44,731 nucleotides of DNA from Hymenobacter arizonensis (lineage in GTDB: Bacteria; Bacteroidota; Bacteroidia; Cytophagales; Hymenobacteraceae): NCBI RefSeq assembly GCF_900115775.1, contig NZ_FOXS01000011.1, positions 50,722 through 95,452 of the forward strand, read 5' to 3'. Shown here one piece after another: positions 1-7,486 of the stretch (position 1 is the first letter of the stretch; the number at the start of each line of letters is the position of its first letter). The notes below the pieces were generated by a model that was not told the DNA's origin, did not search any database, and saw only the letters and a list, made by a program, of their open reading frames with translations. Both the position numbers and the translations under genes were made by a program.

Positions 1-358
1 GCGGCTTATTCCCCAAGTCTTCGTCTTCCCACACGCTGTGCAGCGTCGCCACGAAACAGGAGTTGGACACCTCGTTCACCCCCGAATAGAGGTAGTAGGT
101 CCTCCCGCGCGCACTGCGCACGCGGAAGCAGTTGACGAACCCGCCGCAGGGGGCTTTGGTGTACTGACCCAGGGGCACGAAGCGCTGCAGCACTTCCCGG
201 CCGGCCCCCTCGTTGCCGCCCGCCCAGTGCGTGGCCAGCAGGGCCTCCACGTCCACGACCAACTCGTCGCCGTCGAGCGGCACCGTGCAAGTCGCCGGAA
301 TGCCCGCCCGGTCATCGGCGATGACCAGGCCCCACGGATAGTCTTTGACTTGGTGCAT
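1..358 (-). CDS. Hypothetical protein, 3' end beyond the window
   Basis: An open frame runs leftwards from an ATG at 358 to the window edge without a stop, about 119 residues visible. It opens MHQVKDYPWGLVIADDRAG and later has a Cys-Gly-Gly-rich stretch (CGGFVNCFRVRS) followed by RTYYLYSGVNEVSNS. I chose this frame because it has balanced, acidic composition, while the other frames here are Arg- or His-rich shadows. A -7-like TTACTTTG lies upstream on the minus strand near 380-387. I recognise no family. It forms the first visible cassette, bounded on the right by a right-pointing dispersed repeat. Confidence 0.6.
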   Translation of the reverse strand, partial: MHQVKDYPWGLVIADDRAGIPATCTVPLDGDELVVDVEALLATHWAGGNEGAGREVLQRFVPLGQYTKAPCGGFVNCFRVRSARGRTYYLYSGVNEVSNSCFVATLHSVWEDEDLGNKP

Positions 359-414
359 GCGCTTTTGGTTTCAACCCGCGACAAAGTAAGACATTGCGGT
401 GAATTACCCTTTTG

Positions 415-429
415 ACCGTTTTACTGAAC
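415..429 (+). repeat. Dispersed cassette repeat e0 (right half only)
   Basis: Contains ACCGTTTTACTGAAC, the right unit of the dispersed repeat. It lies between two minus-strand genes yet points right, like every copy up to 8751. Confidence 0.55.
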
Positions 430-434
430 AAGCC

Positions 435-956
435 TTACCGGGCCACGGCCTGAGCCACGGCGGCGGCGTTCGTGCCGGGGTGCACCCACCCGGTGATTTC
501 CTGCCAGTCGCCCGAGTCGGTGCGCCCGTCGTCGCGCTTGCGTATTTTTTGGTAGCCCACGCTGAAGTAGTAACGGCCCATTTTGACATCGTAGCGGCCT
601 ACGCCCCGGCCTATTTGCTGGTAGCGCACGCCCGGGGCGAGCGGGACGAAGAGGAGGCTGGTTTGCTCCAGGGTGTGGGCGCGCGAGTTGACCGCCACGC
701 GCAAGCGAATCGTGCCGTCGGCGTCGCGTAGCACCGGCAGGGTCGCGGCATAGGCCGTATCCCCGGCCAGGATGTCGTGGAGCGGAACGGACCGCTGGGC
801 GGGGTCCGGGCCCACGCCGCCCGTGGACACCCCGGAAGAAGAGCTCGTGTGCGCCAAGGGGACCGCAGCCACCGGCGGGGTTTCGGCGTCGGGGGGCATA
901 CAGTGGCTCAGCCCCAAAGAGGCGGCGAGCAGCAGGGAAATAGGGAGAGCGCGCAT
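435..956 (-). CDS. Putative lipoprotein, unknown function
   Basis: A 173-residue protein with a typical lipoprotein signal: MRALP, a hydrophobic run, then the lipobox LSHC with the acylated Cys near residue 19. A Ser/Thr/Gly/Pro-rich linker follows (about residues 35-55), then a folded part rich in beta-type segments (IRLRVAVNS, YDVKMGRYYFSVGYQKI). It is probably anchored in the outer membrane or facing the periplasm. The stop codon lies 5 bases from repeat e0. I do not recognise the globular domain and assign no function. It is one of three minus-strand genes in the first array. Confidence 0.75.
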   Translation of the reverse strand: MRALPISLLLAASLGLSHCMPPDAETPPVAAVPLAHTSSSSGVSTGGVGPDPAQRSVPLHDILAGDTAYAATLPVLRDADGTIRLRVAVNSRAHTLEQTSLLFVPLAPGVRYQQIGRGVGRYDVKMGRYYFSVGYQKIRKRDDGRTDSGDWQEITGWVHPGTNAAAVAQAVAR

Positions 957-993
957 GGAAGACTAAGTAAAGAGGATTATCTTCTTGCAAGAA

Positions 994-1043
994 CGTTCCT
1001 TCATCTGAACAGAGCCGTTTACCTTGCTACCGTTTTCCTGAAC
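994..1043 (+). repeat. Dispersed cassette repeat e1 (full length)
   Basis: Full-length copy: left unit CGTTCCTTCATCTGAAC, middle GCCGTTTACC, right unit ACCGTTTTCCTGAAC. The two TGAAC boxes end 33 bases apart. Confidence 0.8.
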
Positions 1044-1093
1044 AGATAGCGCAGTTCCTACTTTGCAGGTTATTAACTGATACAGGCCTGTAT

Positions 1094-1480
1094 ATGGATG
1101 ACCATTCTGTTGGCGTTACCCTCGACTTGATTAACGCCCGGGTGAAGGCCTCTTTCCACCTGGAAGCGGACATTCACTCCTTTGCCAATAACCGGTTAAC
1201 GGTGGTGGTGGGCGAAGACTTGACATATTCATATGACTTCCAGGTAGTCTTTGAGGACGTTTTCACGGTGTCGCTGAACAGCTCGTTTCGCATCGAAACG
1301 CTGTTGCCGTGGCTTTCCATTATCCCGGTGCCCGCGTGCATAGAGGTCAACGTCCGCTTCGGCGTCGAAACCGGAAACACGCTCTTTCAACTGCACAACG
1401 AAGACAACCTGTTCTTCTTTGTGGCCGCTGGAAGCATAAGCTATGTGCCTACCGGGGGAAAGCTTTGGCCCTACCATTAA
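1094..1480 (+). CDS. Hypothetical 128-residue protein
   Basis: It starts at the ATG at 1094 (MDDHSVGVTLDLINARVKAS) and ends at 1480. There is no signal peptide or membrane segment. The sequence alternates hydrophobic and polar residues (VKASFHLEADIHSF, FTVSLNSSFRIETLL), which suggests a small beta-rich soluble protein. A -7-like CTACTTTG at 1058-1065 lies about 21 bases downstream of the TTTT in repeat e1, so the repeat may supply the -33 box; that is inference. No family is recognised. It sits alone between repeats e1 and e2. Confidence 0.65.
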   Translation: MDDHSVGVTLDLINARVKASFHLEADIHSFANNRLTVVVGEDLTYSYDFQVVFEDVFTVSLNSSFRIETLLPWLSIIPVPACIEVNVRFGVETGNTLFQLHNEDNLFFFVAAGSISYVPTGGKLWPYH

Positions 1481-1510
1481 GAGAGGAGAATTTGCCTTTT
1501 TGTCTGTATT

Positions 1511-1558
1511 CTCCTTCAACTGAACGGAGCAGTTTAGCGCACCACCGTTTTAGTAAAC
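1511..1558 (+). repeat. Dispersed cassette repeat e2 (full length)
   Basis: Full-length copy: CTCCTTCAACTGAACGGAGC, AGTTTAGCGC, ACCACCGTTTTAGTAAAC. It lies 31 bases after the stop of the upstream gene. Confidence 0.85.
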
Positions 1559-1610
1559 AGGAGCAATTGGGTTGCCTCCGCGCTCGCCCAAAGCCCTGTA
1601 TCTTGCCGAG

Positions 1611-2135
1611 ATGAACCCTTTTGCTGCGCTCGCCGCCGGCCGGGCCGCCTGGGCGCTGTGCGGCGCCTTGGCCAGCGGCCTGGCCGGCTGCTCCACCCCG
1701 GTCACCACCTACGCCCCGGCGCAGCTGCTGCCGGTCCCGGCGGCCCGGCGGCCCGCAGGCGTCCTGCGCTTCGCCGACAGCCGCCTCTGCCAGGGCCTGG
1801 GCACGGAATGGGACTCGGCCCTGGTGGTGGTGGCGTACAAGGAGCCCGCCTTCATCCGGTCCTTGCCCGTGGACAACTATTGGGCCGTCCGGGGGGCCGT
1901 GGCGGACCAAGAATACAACGAAGGGACGGCCACCTTGCTGTTCGTCAAAGAGGGCCGCTACACGGCGTACTGCGTGTTTTCCCGCCTCGTCGACTGGGTG
2001 GGATTTGTCAACGCCGAGGCGCCCGCGACGCAGGTGGCGTGGCTCACGCCGCGCAACTGCGGGCGCTTGTCGGCCACCGGCCGGCGCGATGCCGACGGCA
2101 CCACTTCGCATGGGGTGCGCCCGTCCCCTCCCTAG
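1611..2135 (+). CDS. Putative lipoprotein, unknown function
   Basis: A 174-residue protein beginning MNPFAALAAGRAAW, with a hydrophobic signal ending in the lipobox LAGC (Cys near residue 27), so probably a lipoprotein. The body contains AYKEPAFIRSLPVDNYW and LLFVKEGRYTAYCVFSRLV, which suggest a compact beta-rich domain. The C-terminal part is Arg/Pro-rich and probably disordered. A -7-like TATCTTGC near 1599-1606 is very close to the ATG, giving an almost leaderless transcript. No family is recognised. It is a single gene between repeats e2 and e3. Confidence 0.7.
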   Translation: MNPFAALAAGRAAWALCGALASGLAGCSTPVTTYAPAQLLPVPAARRPAGVLRFADSRLCQGLGTEWDSALVVVAYKEPAFIRSLPVDNYWAVRGAVADQEYNEGTATLLFVKEGRYTAYCVFSRLVDWVGFVNAEAPATQVAWLTPRNCGRLSATGRRDADGTTSHGVRPSPP

Positions 2136-2150
2136 CCAAGCAGAGCGTGA

Positions 2151-2183
2151 CCCTCCTTTCAGTGAACCACCGTTTGGATAAAT
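2151..2183 (+). repeat. Dispersed cassette repeat e3 (short class I)
   Basis: CTCCTTTCAGTGAAC is fused directly to CACCGTTTGGATAAAT, so the middle block GGAGCGnGTTTACGG is missing. The same short form recurs inverted at 20783, 23336, 27954 and 42510. Confidence 0.75.
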
Positions 2184-2207
2184 AGCCTGTTAACCACTTT
2201 ACCTTTG
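2173..2207 (+). promoter_or_regulatory. Bacteroidota-type promoter, partly inside repeat e3
   Basis: TACCTTTG at 2200-2207 matches the TAnnTTTG -7 box exactly. TTTG at 2173-2176, inside the repeat, is the best -33 candidate; the 23-base spacer is a little long. The GTG at 2221 would have a leader of under 15 bases. Confidence 0.5.
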
Positions 2208-2220
2208 CTAAGGGCCTGCA

Positions 2221-3045
2221 GTGGGCACAACACCACCCCAGAAACAAAAAAACCGAGGCGTGCGAAGGACTCTCAGCATTTTAGGCCGCCTCTTCGCGTT
2301 GCTGCTGCCTGCCTGCGGTCCCCGCGAGGAGGTCGGGTACTACCCGGGCGGGGAGGTGAGGTACCGCGCGCCGCTCGATGCGCAAGGCTTGTACGACGGC
2401 GAGGTAAAAACATTCCATTCCAACGGCGCCGTCAAAGGGGTGACGCCGTACCGTAAAAGCCACGTCACCGGGGTGGCCCAAAGGTATTATCCCAGTGGGC
2501 AACTAGAGTCCGAGGAGCATTTTAGAAACGACAAAACGTTCGGGCTGTTGCGGCACTACTATCCGACCGGGCAGCTGAAGTACGAAGCGAAACTATATGG
2601 CAGCGTTTACGCGGACACGGCGTTCCTGTACCACCCCAACGGCGAACTCCGGCAGATGATTGTCTACGATGGCCAGGGGCGCAAAATCGATTACGGGGTG
2701 TGGAGCCCTTCCGGCCTGCGGGACCGCGGCTACACCCGCCCCTTGGTGCTGTCGGACCGCGACACGATTCCCGAAGGTCAGGATTACGCCTTCGAAGTGG
2801 TGCTGGGCAACCGGCGCTCCGATGTGGTGAGCGTGAAAATTCTGCGCCCCGTCGCCGGGATAGACAGCACCAAGGGCATGTACGCCCGCACCCGGTTCCT
2901 CCTCCGCCGGCCCGCCCCCGGCCCGCACGTCGTCACGGGCGTGGTGCGCAACAAGTGGGCCCGCAAGGGAAGCGACACCGTCTGGACCGACCGGTACGAT
3001 TTTCGGCAGACCTTTTGGGTGCATCCCGCGAGTGACGCAGAATAA
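2221..3045 (+). CDS. YwqK-family (MORN-like repeat) lipoprotein
   Basis: A 274-residue protein starting at a GTG chosen for the consensus promoter just upstream. The N-terminus carries a basic region and a hydrophobic stretch ending LLLPAC, a probable lipobox. Residues about 35-150 hold degenerate repeats of the type YYPSGQLESEEHF, YYPTGQLKYEAKL and YHPNGELRQMIVYD. This is the signature of the YwqK family of MORN-like proteins, often called antitoxins in databases although a toxin partner is rarely shown; none is visible here. The C-terminal about 120 residues (SDRDTIPEGQDYAFEV onwards) look like a separate beta-sandwich. The TAA stop is the first three bases of repeat e4. Confidence 0.8.
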   Translation: MGTTPPQKQKNRGVRRTLSILGRLFALLLPACGPREEVGYYPGGEVRYRAPLDAQGLYDGEVKTFHSNGAVKGVTPYRKSHVTGVAQRYYPSGQLESEEHFRNDKTFGLLRHYYPTGQLKYEAKLYGSVYADTAFLYHPNGELRQMIVYDGQGRKIDYGVWSPSGLRDRGYTRPLVLSDRDTIPEGQDYAFEVVLGNRRSDVVSVKILRPVAGIDSTKGMYARTRFLLRRPAPGPHVVTGVVRNKWARKGSDTVWTDRYDFRQTFWVHPASDAE

Positions 3046-3096
3046 CGCTCGTTTTTCGGAACGCAGTAAGTTTAGGCCACGACCCTTTTGGTGAAC
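3043..3096 (+). repeat. Dispersed cassette repeat e4 (full length)
   Basis: Begins TAACGCTCG, whose TAA is the stop codon of the upstream gene. It continues with GGAACGCAGTAAGTTTAGGC and ends ACCCTTTTGGTGAAC. Confidence 0.8.
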
Positions 3097-3172
3097 TAGC
3101 ACTACCACAGGAATCAGCTTAGCCCACTCGGTTTATTAGCTTCGATTCTAGATAAGCATTACTTCATCCACT

Positions 3173-3529
3173 TTGACAACAAACAAAAAAAACTCCCGTG
3201 GGGCCTCGGTGGACGTTTCGGGTTGGTTGGGCATAGTGGTCATCCTGCTGACGCTGGCCTATGTGCTTCGCACCTGTGAGCAAGGGAACCAGATAACAAA
3301 GGGATTGGAAGGGAGCACCACTACCACCAAGGCGGTGGTGATTGACAAGAAAAACTACTTGGGCAATAGCCCCGTGTCGCAGCAGTTCGCCTATTCCTAC
3401 CGGTTCCAGGTGAATGGACAATGGTTTGAAGGCAATTCCCAAGACCCAGCTCTGCATGTAGGGGATAGTCTCGTCGTCGATTATGCACTCGATGCCCCAG
3501 CGTATAACCGCCCCCATAGAAACGAGTAG
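3173..3529 (+). CDS. DUF3592-like membrane-anchored protein
   Basis: An open frame of 118 residues with a likely TTG start at 3173; no ATG is available upstream in frame. A single transmembrane segment (WLGIVVILLTLAYVLRTC, about residues 18-35) is followed by an extracytoplasmic or cytosolic domain with YSYRFQVNGQWFEGNS and VGDSLVVDYALDAPAYNRP. This pattern (Y-x-F-x-V-x-G-x-x-F-x-G-x-S, then GDxxxVxYxxxxPxxNR) is typical of DUF3592-type proteins, whose role is unknown. The start is uncertain. It stands alone between repeats e4 and e5. Confidence 0.65.
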   Translation: MTTNKKNSRGASVDVSGWLGIVVILLTLAYVLRTCEQGNQITKGLEGSTTTTKAVVIDKKNYLGNSPVSQQFAYSYRFQVNGQWFEGNSQDPALHVGDSLVVDYALDAPAYNRPHRNE

Positions 3530-3545
3530 CCAGGGCCTGCTTAAA

Positions 3546-3562
3546 GGCTCCTTTTTTTAAAC
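3546..3562 (+). repeat. Dispersed cassette repeat e5 (degenerate)
   Basis: GGCTCCTTTTTTTAAAC joins the start and end of the repeat, with the whole middle lost. It is placed as expected after the stop of the upstream gene, but on its own it would not be convincing. Confidence 0.4.
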
Positions 3563-3586
3563 AAGATGAGACCAAATTGGCTACAA

Positions 3587-3719
3587 ACATTAAAAGGGCT
3601 GTTATTTTAATGTCTGGTCTGCTGGGATGGATAAATGATGAGGTCCAATTCGGAGTAGACATTAAATACGCAGCACTTGTAATGTCTACACGGCAAGCGG
3701 TAGGTTTGTGCTTGCCGTG
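3587..3719 (+). promoter_or_regulatory. Promoter of the first Fic gene inside three inverted repeats
   Basis: There are three perfect inverted repeats in a row. ACATTAAAA 3587-3595 pairs with 3605-3613. GTAGACATTA 3655-3664 pairs with 3680-3689. CACGGCAAGC 3689-3698 pairs with 3710-3719. TAGGTTTG at 3701-3708 is a perfect TAnnTTTG -7 box in the loop of the third, and CTTG near 3676-3679 fits the -33 position with about 21 bases between. The octamer TAATGTCT occurs three times (3609, 3680, and inverted at 3657). This looks like an operator region for repression, possibly autoregulation. Confidence 0.6.
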
Positions 3720-3746
3720 GGCCACTTGGCTCCCGAATACGCGTAG

Positions 3747-4868
3747 ATGAGCTATCCCATTAACCCGGACCGCAACACCCCCTGGAATGCGCTGCCGGAA
3801 TTGCCCCTGGCCCCGGAGCTGGTGGAAACCGTCGAAATCCTGAGCCAGTTGGTGAAGGCCCGGGCCGCGTTAGGCCGGCTGCAAGGCCGCAGCGCGGTCA
3901 TTCCCAACCAAGGGTTGCTGATCAACAGCATCAGCCTGCAGGAAGCCAAGGCCTCCAGCGCCATCGAGAACATTTTCACCACCGACGACGAACTCTACAA
4001 AGCCTACAGCGAGCAGGCCACGACGGGGGTTGAAGGCGCGGCCAAGGAAGTGCTGCGCTACCGGGAGGCCCTGTGGCACGGACACGAGTACCTGCAACAG
4101 CGCCCAGCCTTTGACCTGGAGTACTTCCCGCAAATGTACCGGCAGATCACGCAGGCCACGGACGGCCTGCGGCCGCCGGTGGCGCAGATCTACATCAAGC
4201 AAGGCGGTTCCGGGCCCAATGCGGGCAAGGCCGCGTACACGCCCCCGCGGGGCAAGGGCCTCCTGGAGGCCAAGCTGGCCAACCTGCTTGCGTTCATGAA
4301 CGACGACGCGCGCTACCCCCTGGACCCGGTGCTGAAGATGGCCATTGGCCACTTTCAATTCGAAGCCATTCACCCGTTTCGCGACGGCAACGGCCGCACG
4401 GGCCGGGTGTTCAACATCCACTACCTGACCCACAAAGGGCTATTGGATTACCCCATTCTGTTTCTAAGCCGCTACATCATGGACCACAAGGCCGAGTACT
4501 ATGCCTTCCTGGCCGGCGTGTCGCAGCGCGGGGACTGGAAATCGTGGATTTTGTACATGCTGCGGGCGGTCGAAACAACAGCCAACCTGACGTATGACAA
4601 AATCAACGACTTGGTGGCCGCCAAAGACGCCATTCTGCAGGCCCTCGTCGCGGACACGGCCATCGAGCGGCCCGAGCAGTTGGTCAACAGCCTCTTCACC
4701 CAACCGTTCACCAAAGTCAAGCACCTGACCGACGAACGCCTGTACGTGGAGAACACGGCCCGCAAGTACCTCAATCAGTTGGTGGACATGGGGGTACTCG
4801 GCAAAAAGGTAATTTCTGGGCATCATTACTACCTGAATCTGGAGTTGAATCGCATTTTGAGCGAGTAA
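3747..4868 (+). CDS. Fic family protein (class II, predicted AMP transferase)
   Basis: A 373-residue protein. The Fic core motif HPFRDGNGRTGR is at residues 209-220 with every catalytic position present (His209, Asp213 region, Asn215, Arg220), so NMP transfer to target hydroxyls is expected. An inhibitory helix motif S-S-A-I-E-N (Ser70 to Glu74-Asn75) lies before the core, which defines class II, self-inhibited Fic proteins. The N-terminal about 100 residues match the Fic/DOC N-terminal domain, and the C-terminal about 90 (KVKHLTDERLYVENTARKYL) look like a winged helix-turn-helix. It resembles the SoFic type. The palindromic promoter upstream suggests tight control, perhaps by its own winged helix (inference). 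It is one of the largest genes in the array. Confidence 0.92.
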   Translation: MSYPINPDRNTPWNALPELPLAPELVETVEILSQLVKARAALGRLQGRSAVIPNQGLLINSISLQEAKASSAIENIFTTDDELYKAYSEQATTGVEGAAKEVLRYREALWHGHEYLQQRPAFDLEYFPQMYRQITQATDGLRPPVAQIYIKQGGSGPNAGKAAYTPPRGKGLLEAKLANLLAFMNDDARYPLDPVLKMAIGHFQFEAIHPFRDGNGRTGRVFNIHYLTHKGLLDYPILFLSRYIMDHKAEYYAFLAGVSQRGDWKSWILYMLRAVETTANLTYDKINDLVAAKDAILQALVADTAIERPEQLVNSLFTQPFTKVKHLTDERLYVENTARKYLNQLVDMGVLGKKVISGHHYYLNLELNRILSE

Positions 4869-4903
4869 TTGGAGAACGAAAAGTTCTTCAGTCTGCTTTC
4901 TCG

Positions 4904-4918
4904 ACCGTTTATTTGAAC
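4904..4918 (+). repeat. Dispersed cassette repeat e6 (right half)
   Basis: ACCGTTTATTTGAAC, 36 bases after the Fic stop. The left half is not recognisable. Confidence 0.55.
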
Positions 4919-4939
4919 GTCTATTCCTCTTCCGCTCCC

Positions 4940-5317
4940 ATGGCGTTATATCTCTCCCGCTTGGAATTACAGGCCCGGCTTCACCTGGGCAAGGAAGCCG
5001 AACAATGGCTGGGCCATGCCGACGAAGGCGAGTATACGGTGATTAAATGGCTGTACCTGGCGCAAGAGGACCGCCACCAGTATAGCGTCACGTACATGGA
5101 GTCGTTTGATGAAGGCGATGAAGACTGGCAGCACGTGCCCGAGTTCTCCCTGTTGGACCCCGATGCCGAGGAGAATACTGCCTTTGATTCGGTTGAGGAA
5201 GCCGTCGCGTATGCCGTGCAGACCTACGGCGCGTCGCCGGACCGCTTTGTCGCAGGCGGCATGTTAGCCGAGGAGTACGCGCGGTACTGGCAAAGCAAAA
5301 ACACCTCCATCAAATAA
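4940..5317 (+). CDS. Hypothetical acidic protein, 125 residues
   Basis: I chose the ATG at 4940 (MALYLSRLELQARLHLGKEA) over a TTG at 4913, because the longer frame would begin inside repeat e6. The protein is soluble and acidic, with an aromatic-rich centre (YTVIKWLYLAQEDRHQYSVTY) and the helix DSVEEAVAYAVQTYGASPDRF near the C-terminus. Its size and acidity resemble small immunity-type proteins, but I recognise no family and this is only an impression. The stop is one base before repeat e7. Confidence 0.65.
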   Translation: MALYLSRLELQARLHLGKEAEQWLGHADEGEYTVIKWLYLAQEDRHQYSVTYMESFDEGDEDWQHVPEFSLLDPDAEENTAFDSVEEAVAYAVQTYGASPDRFVAGGMLAEEYARYWQSKNTSIK

Positions 5318-5318
5318 A

Positions 5319-5350
5319 GGCTCGTTTACCTCGGGACCGTTTTCCTGAAC
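5319..5350 (+). repeat. Dispersed cassette repeat e7 (short class II)
   Basis: GGCTC is followed directly by GTTTACCTCGGG and ACCGTTTTCCTGAAC; the first TGAAC and its flanks are missing. The inverted copy at 24180 has the same architecture. Confidence 0.75.
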
Positions 5351-5479
5351 GTGGATTTGGCGAAATAGGCTGCAGGCATCACATTATGGAGGAATAGTAA
5401 ATCTGCAGTGTAGGAAGCTCGTCTGCCGGTTCTCATCTTGTAGCCTTTTAGACCAGCTATGGTGGGTATTCCGTGCTTG

Positions 5480-6103
5480 ATGAAAACTACTCTTTCCCTG
5501 TTGTTTGGCCTGCTGCTCGGTTTCGGCGCGCACGCCCAGACCCCCACCCACCGGCACTCGCTTGGCATTGGGTTTGAACGCGTCGGCTTGGACGCCCCGG
5601 ATGCCATCGGCAACCGCGGCTTGCTCAATTACAGCCGCCATTTTCGCAACGACCGGCTGGTCGTGGGGGCCAACCTGGGCTACCTGAACGTGCTCAACAA
5701 GCGGTACCTGGCCAACACCAACCATTATTACGTGTATGGCAAACGCCGGGAGCGGATTTCGGCGGACGTCACGCTGGCCTTCGACTTTTTGAAACACGCC
5801 CGCCACGCCCTGCGGCTGGGCGCCGGGCCCTCGCTCTGGTACCGGCAGGACGAGCTGCTGGACGGGGGCCGCTACACGGTCAACGTGGCCACGGGGGAGG
5901 TGACCGATGTGCAGCTCAAATGGCGGCAGGAAGAGGCCTTGAACTACGGCTTTAATGTGTTGGTAGAATACGAATACGCGCTGACCGCCCAGCTCCTGTT
6001 AAGTGGAAAGGTCAAGTTCGTGGACCTCAATAAAGCCGGACAAAGCGCCATTTACGGCGTCGGCATTGGATATAGGCTTCCGCAGTTTCCCTGCATTGCT
6101 TGA
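5480..6103 (+). CDS. Secreted outer-membrane beta-barrel-like protein
   Basis: I prefer the ATG at 5480 over 5459, because MKTTLSLLFGLLLGFGAHAQ is a clean signal peptide with an AHA-Q cleavage site. The mature part (about 187 residues) alternates aromatic and polar residues in short strands (HSLGIGFERVGL, RLVVGANLGYLNVL, ALRLGAGPSLWY, LLLSGKVKFVDLN, YGVGIGYRLP), the usual appearance of a small Bacteroidota outer-membrane beta-barrel. The ligand or function is unknown. The gene ends 150 bases before the next repeat half. Confidence 0.75.
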   Translation: MKTTLSLLFGLLLGFGAHAQTPTHRHSLGIGFERVGLDAPDAIGNRGLLNYSRHFRNDRLVVGANLGYLNVLNKRYLANTNHYYVYGKRRERISADVTLAFDFLKHARHALRLGAGPSLWYRQDELLDGGRYTVNVATGEVTDVQLKWRQEEALNYGFNVLVEYEYALTAQLLLSGKVKFVDLNKAGQSAIYGVGIGYRLPQFPCIA

Positions 6104-6256
6104 ATCACCGTGGCTGTTGCAGAAGTCAACGCAAGGACCAGAACAGCCGCCCAAGCGCGTGCAAACGAGAGAACCAGGCCCGAAAAGCACCGTTTTTAGG
6201 CCGCTACGAACGCCACTACCCAGTTTGAGAGGCCAATCAAGGAGTTTTGCAACAGC

Positions 6257-6275
6257 CACCACCGTTTGAATGAAC
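6257..6275 (+). repeat. Dispersed cassette repeat e8 (right half)
   Basis: CACCACCGTTTGAATGAAC is a clear right unit. A worn left part (TCAAGGAG, about 6238-6245) may belong to it. Confidence 0.65.
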
Positions 6276-6320
6276 CATTCATAGCTTGCGTTGCGGCATA
6301 GGCTGCGCTTTCGCCCTTCG

Positions 6321-6677
6321 ATGAAACACGTGTTGCTCTTCTGCTTTCTATGGCCCAGCGTGGCGTGCGCGCAAATGGTGCGAGCACAGCTCACCGACTT
6401 TACGCCGGCCCGGATTGGGCCCTATTGCGGCTACTCCAAATCGGCCACCGTGCTGCAGTTCCGGCTCCTGCCGGGCCGAGATACAGTCCTCGTGGTTATT
6501 CCCTGCGCCCGAGAACAAGGGGAAGCCATCTACCAGAATGGCTCAACTTACAATCTAAGGTTAAGTACGTTAGCAACGGACCCGGAATGGCTGGAGGGCG
6601 GCTGGCAATTAAGCTCGGCCTATGAGCATCGAGCTTGGTCCCGCTGGTGGTGCAGGGGTTTGGAGCGAGTCAAATAA
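6321..6677 (+). CDS. Small secreted protein, unknown function
   Basis: The start at 6321 gives MKHVLLFCFLWPSVACAQ, a signal peptide ending ACA-Q; the upstream extension from 6291 lacks this form. The mature protein is about 100 residues with four cysteines (two near GPYCGYS and IPCAREQG, one in the C-terminal RWWCRGLE), which could form disulphides in the periplasm. No domain is recognised. It is flanked by repeats e8 and e9 and ends only 3 bases before e9. Confidence 0.65.
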   Translation: MKHVLLFCFLWPSVACAQMVRAQLTDFTPARIGPYCGYSKSATVLQFRLLPGRDTVLVVIPCAREQGEAIYQNGSTYNLRLSTLATDPEWLEGGWQLSSAYEHRAWSRWWCRGLERVK

Positions 6678-6680
6678 TCT

Positions 6681-6729
6681 CTCCTTCCCTTGAACGAAGC
6701 AAGTTTACGGCAGTACCGTTTCGCTAAAC
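6681..6729 (+). repeat. Dispersed cassette repeat e9 (full length)
   Basis: CTCCTTCCCTTGAACGAAGC, AAGTTTACGGC, AGTACCGTTTCGCTAAAC. The downstream gene begins 9 bases later. Confidence 0.85.
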
Positions 6730-6738
6730 CAATATCAG

Positions 6739-6975
6739 ATGGACATCGCTGCTTTAGAGAAAGAACTTATAGCTGGTGGCCACCACGGTTGGTACCTGGC
6801 CGGGGGAATGCTGGACGATACGGTGACGCTCAACCGCACCGTAGACGGGTGGGAAGTGTATTACACCGAACGCGGCAAGAAGTACAACGTGCGCAATTTT
6901 ACCACGGAGGACGAAGCGTGCCGGTACTTTTTAGCTTTCATCTCCCGCGACGGCAGTACGTTCGGCAATAGCTGA
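6739..6975 (+). CDS. Small hypothetical protein, 78 residues
   Basis: MDIAALEKELIAGGHHGWYL opens a compact 78-residue soluble protein. The pattern W-E-V-Y-Y-T-E-R-G-K-K followed by FTTEDEACRYFLAFI recurs in my memory in small uncharacterised proteins found next to polymorphic toxin loci, so an immunity role is possible but unproven. No toxin gene is adjacent. The ATG lies 9 bases after repeat e9, and the TGA is followed at once by the TAACGCTCC of repeat e10, so the gene fills its cassette almost completely. Confidence 0.7.
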   Translation: MDIAALEKELIAGGHHGWYLAGGMLDDTVTLNRTVDGWEVYYTERGKKYNVRNFTTEDEACRYFLAFISRDGSTFGNS

Positions 6976-7029
6976 TAACGCTCCTTACTTTGAACGGAGC
7001 GCGTTCAAGGCACCACCCTTTGAATGAAC
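6976..7029 (+). repeat. Dispersed cassette repeat e10 (full length, type copy)
   Basis: TAACGCTCCTTACTTTGAAC, GGAGCGCGTTCAAGG, CACCACCCTTTGAATGAAC. CGCTCC and GGAGCG form an inverted repeat around the first TGAAC. The copy is bounded by stop codons on both sides: plus-strand gene ending 6975, minus-strand gene ending 7030. Confidence 0.9.
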
Positions 7030-7359
7030 TCAAATCTCACTTTGAATCGGTATTCCTAACCACATGCCATCGCCGATGTCGGGGACTCGGCCTAGGGTGC
7101 GGAACAAGTCGTCCACTAACGCCCCTACTTGCGCAGCAGGCAACGGCACGGGTTGTTCGGTGAACGGGTCGAAGAGTTGCACCCGGTGCTCGCGCAGTAA
7201 GGTGACGACCAGCTGCTGGGCTAAGCTGTTCAGGTGGGCCAACGATGCCCCCGGGTGGGCCTTCTGCAGTTCGGCGACCAGGAACCAGAGCTCGGTGTGG
7301 TCATCCTCGAGGATGGCCACGGCATTGAAGACGTCGGCGGCGGTGAGTTCCGAGGACAT
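7030..7359 (-). CDS. Hypothetical protein, 109 residues
   Basis: I chose the ATG at 7359 (MSSELTAADVFNAVAILEDD). The frame stays open to 7674, but that extension overlaps the oppositely oriented DUF1294 gene. The protein is helical and soluble (WFLVAELQKAHPGASLAHLNSLAQ) with a C-terminal GRVPDIGDGMWLGIP segment. No family is recognised. This minus-strand gene lies between two right-pointing repeats (e10 and e11), one of the cases showing that repeat direction does not follow gene direction. Confidence 0.65.
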   Translation of the reverse strand: MSSELTAADVFNAVAILEDDHTELWFLVAELQKAHPGASLAHLNSLAQQLVVTLLREHRVQLFDPFTEQPVPLPAAQVGALVDDLFRTLGRVPDIGDGMWLGIPIQSEI

Positions 7360-7430
7360 GGAGAGGTGAACACCGGGAGGCTGGGGATACCCCGCCGACC
7401 AAGTAAAAGTGAAGGTATACCTGGAATCAC

Positions 7431-7462
7431 CCTCTTTTGCCTTTTCGACTGTTTCCTGGAAC
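7431..7462 (+). repeat. Dispersed cassette repeat e11 (short class II)
   Basis: CCTCTTTTGCCTTTTCGACT then GTTTCCTGGAAC. It is close in plan to the inverted copy at 21863 (CCTCCTTTTACTTTTCGGAC then CGTTAATTTGAAC). Confidence 0.6.
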
Positions 7463-7486
7463 GCCGTTCGATAACTTGCGGGCACG

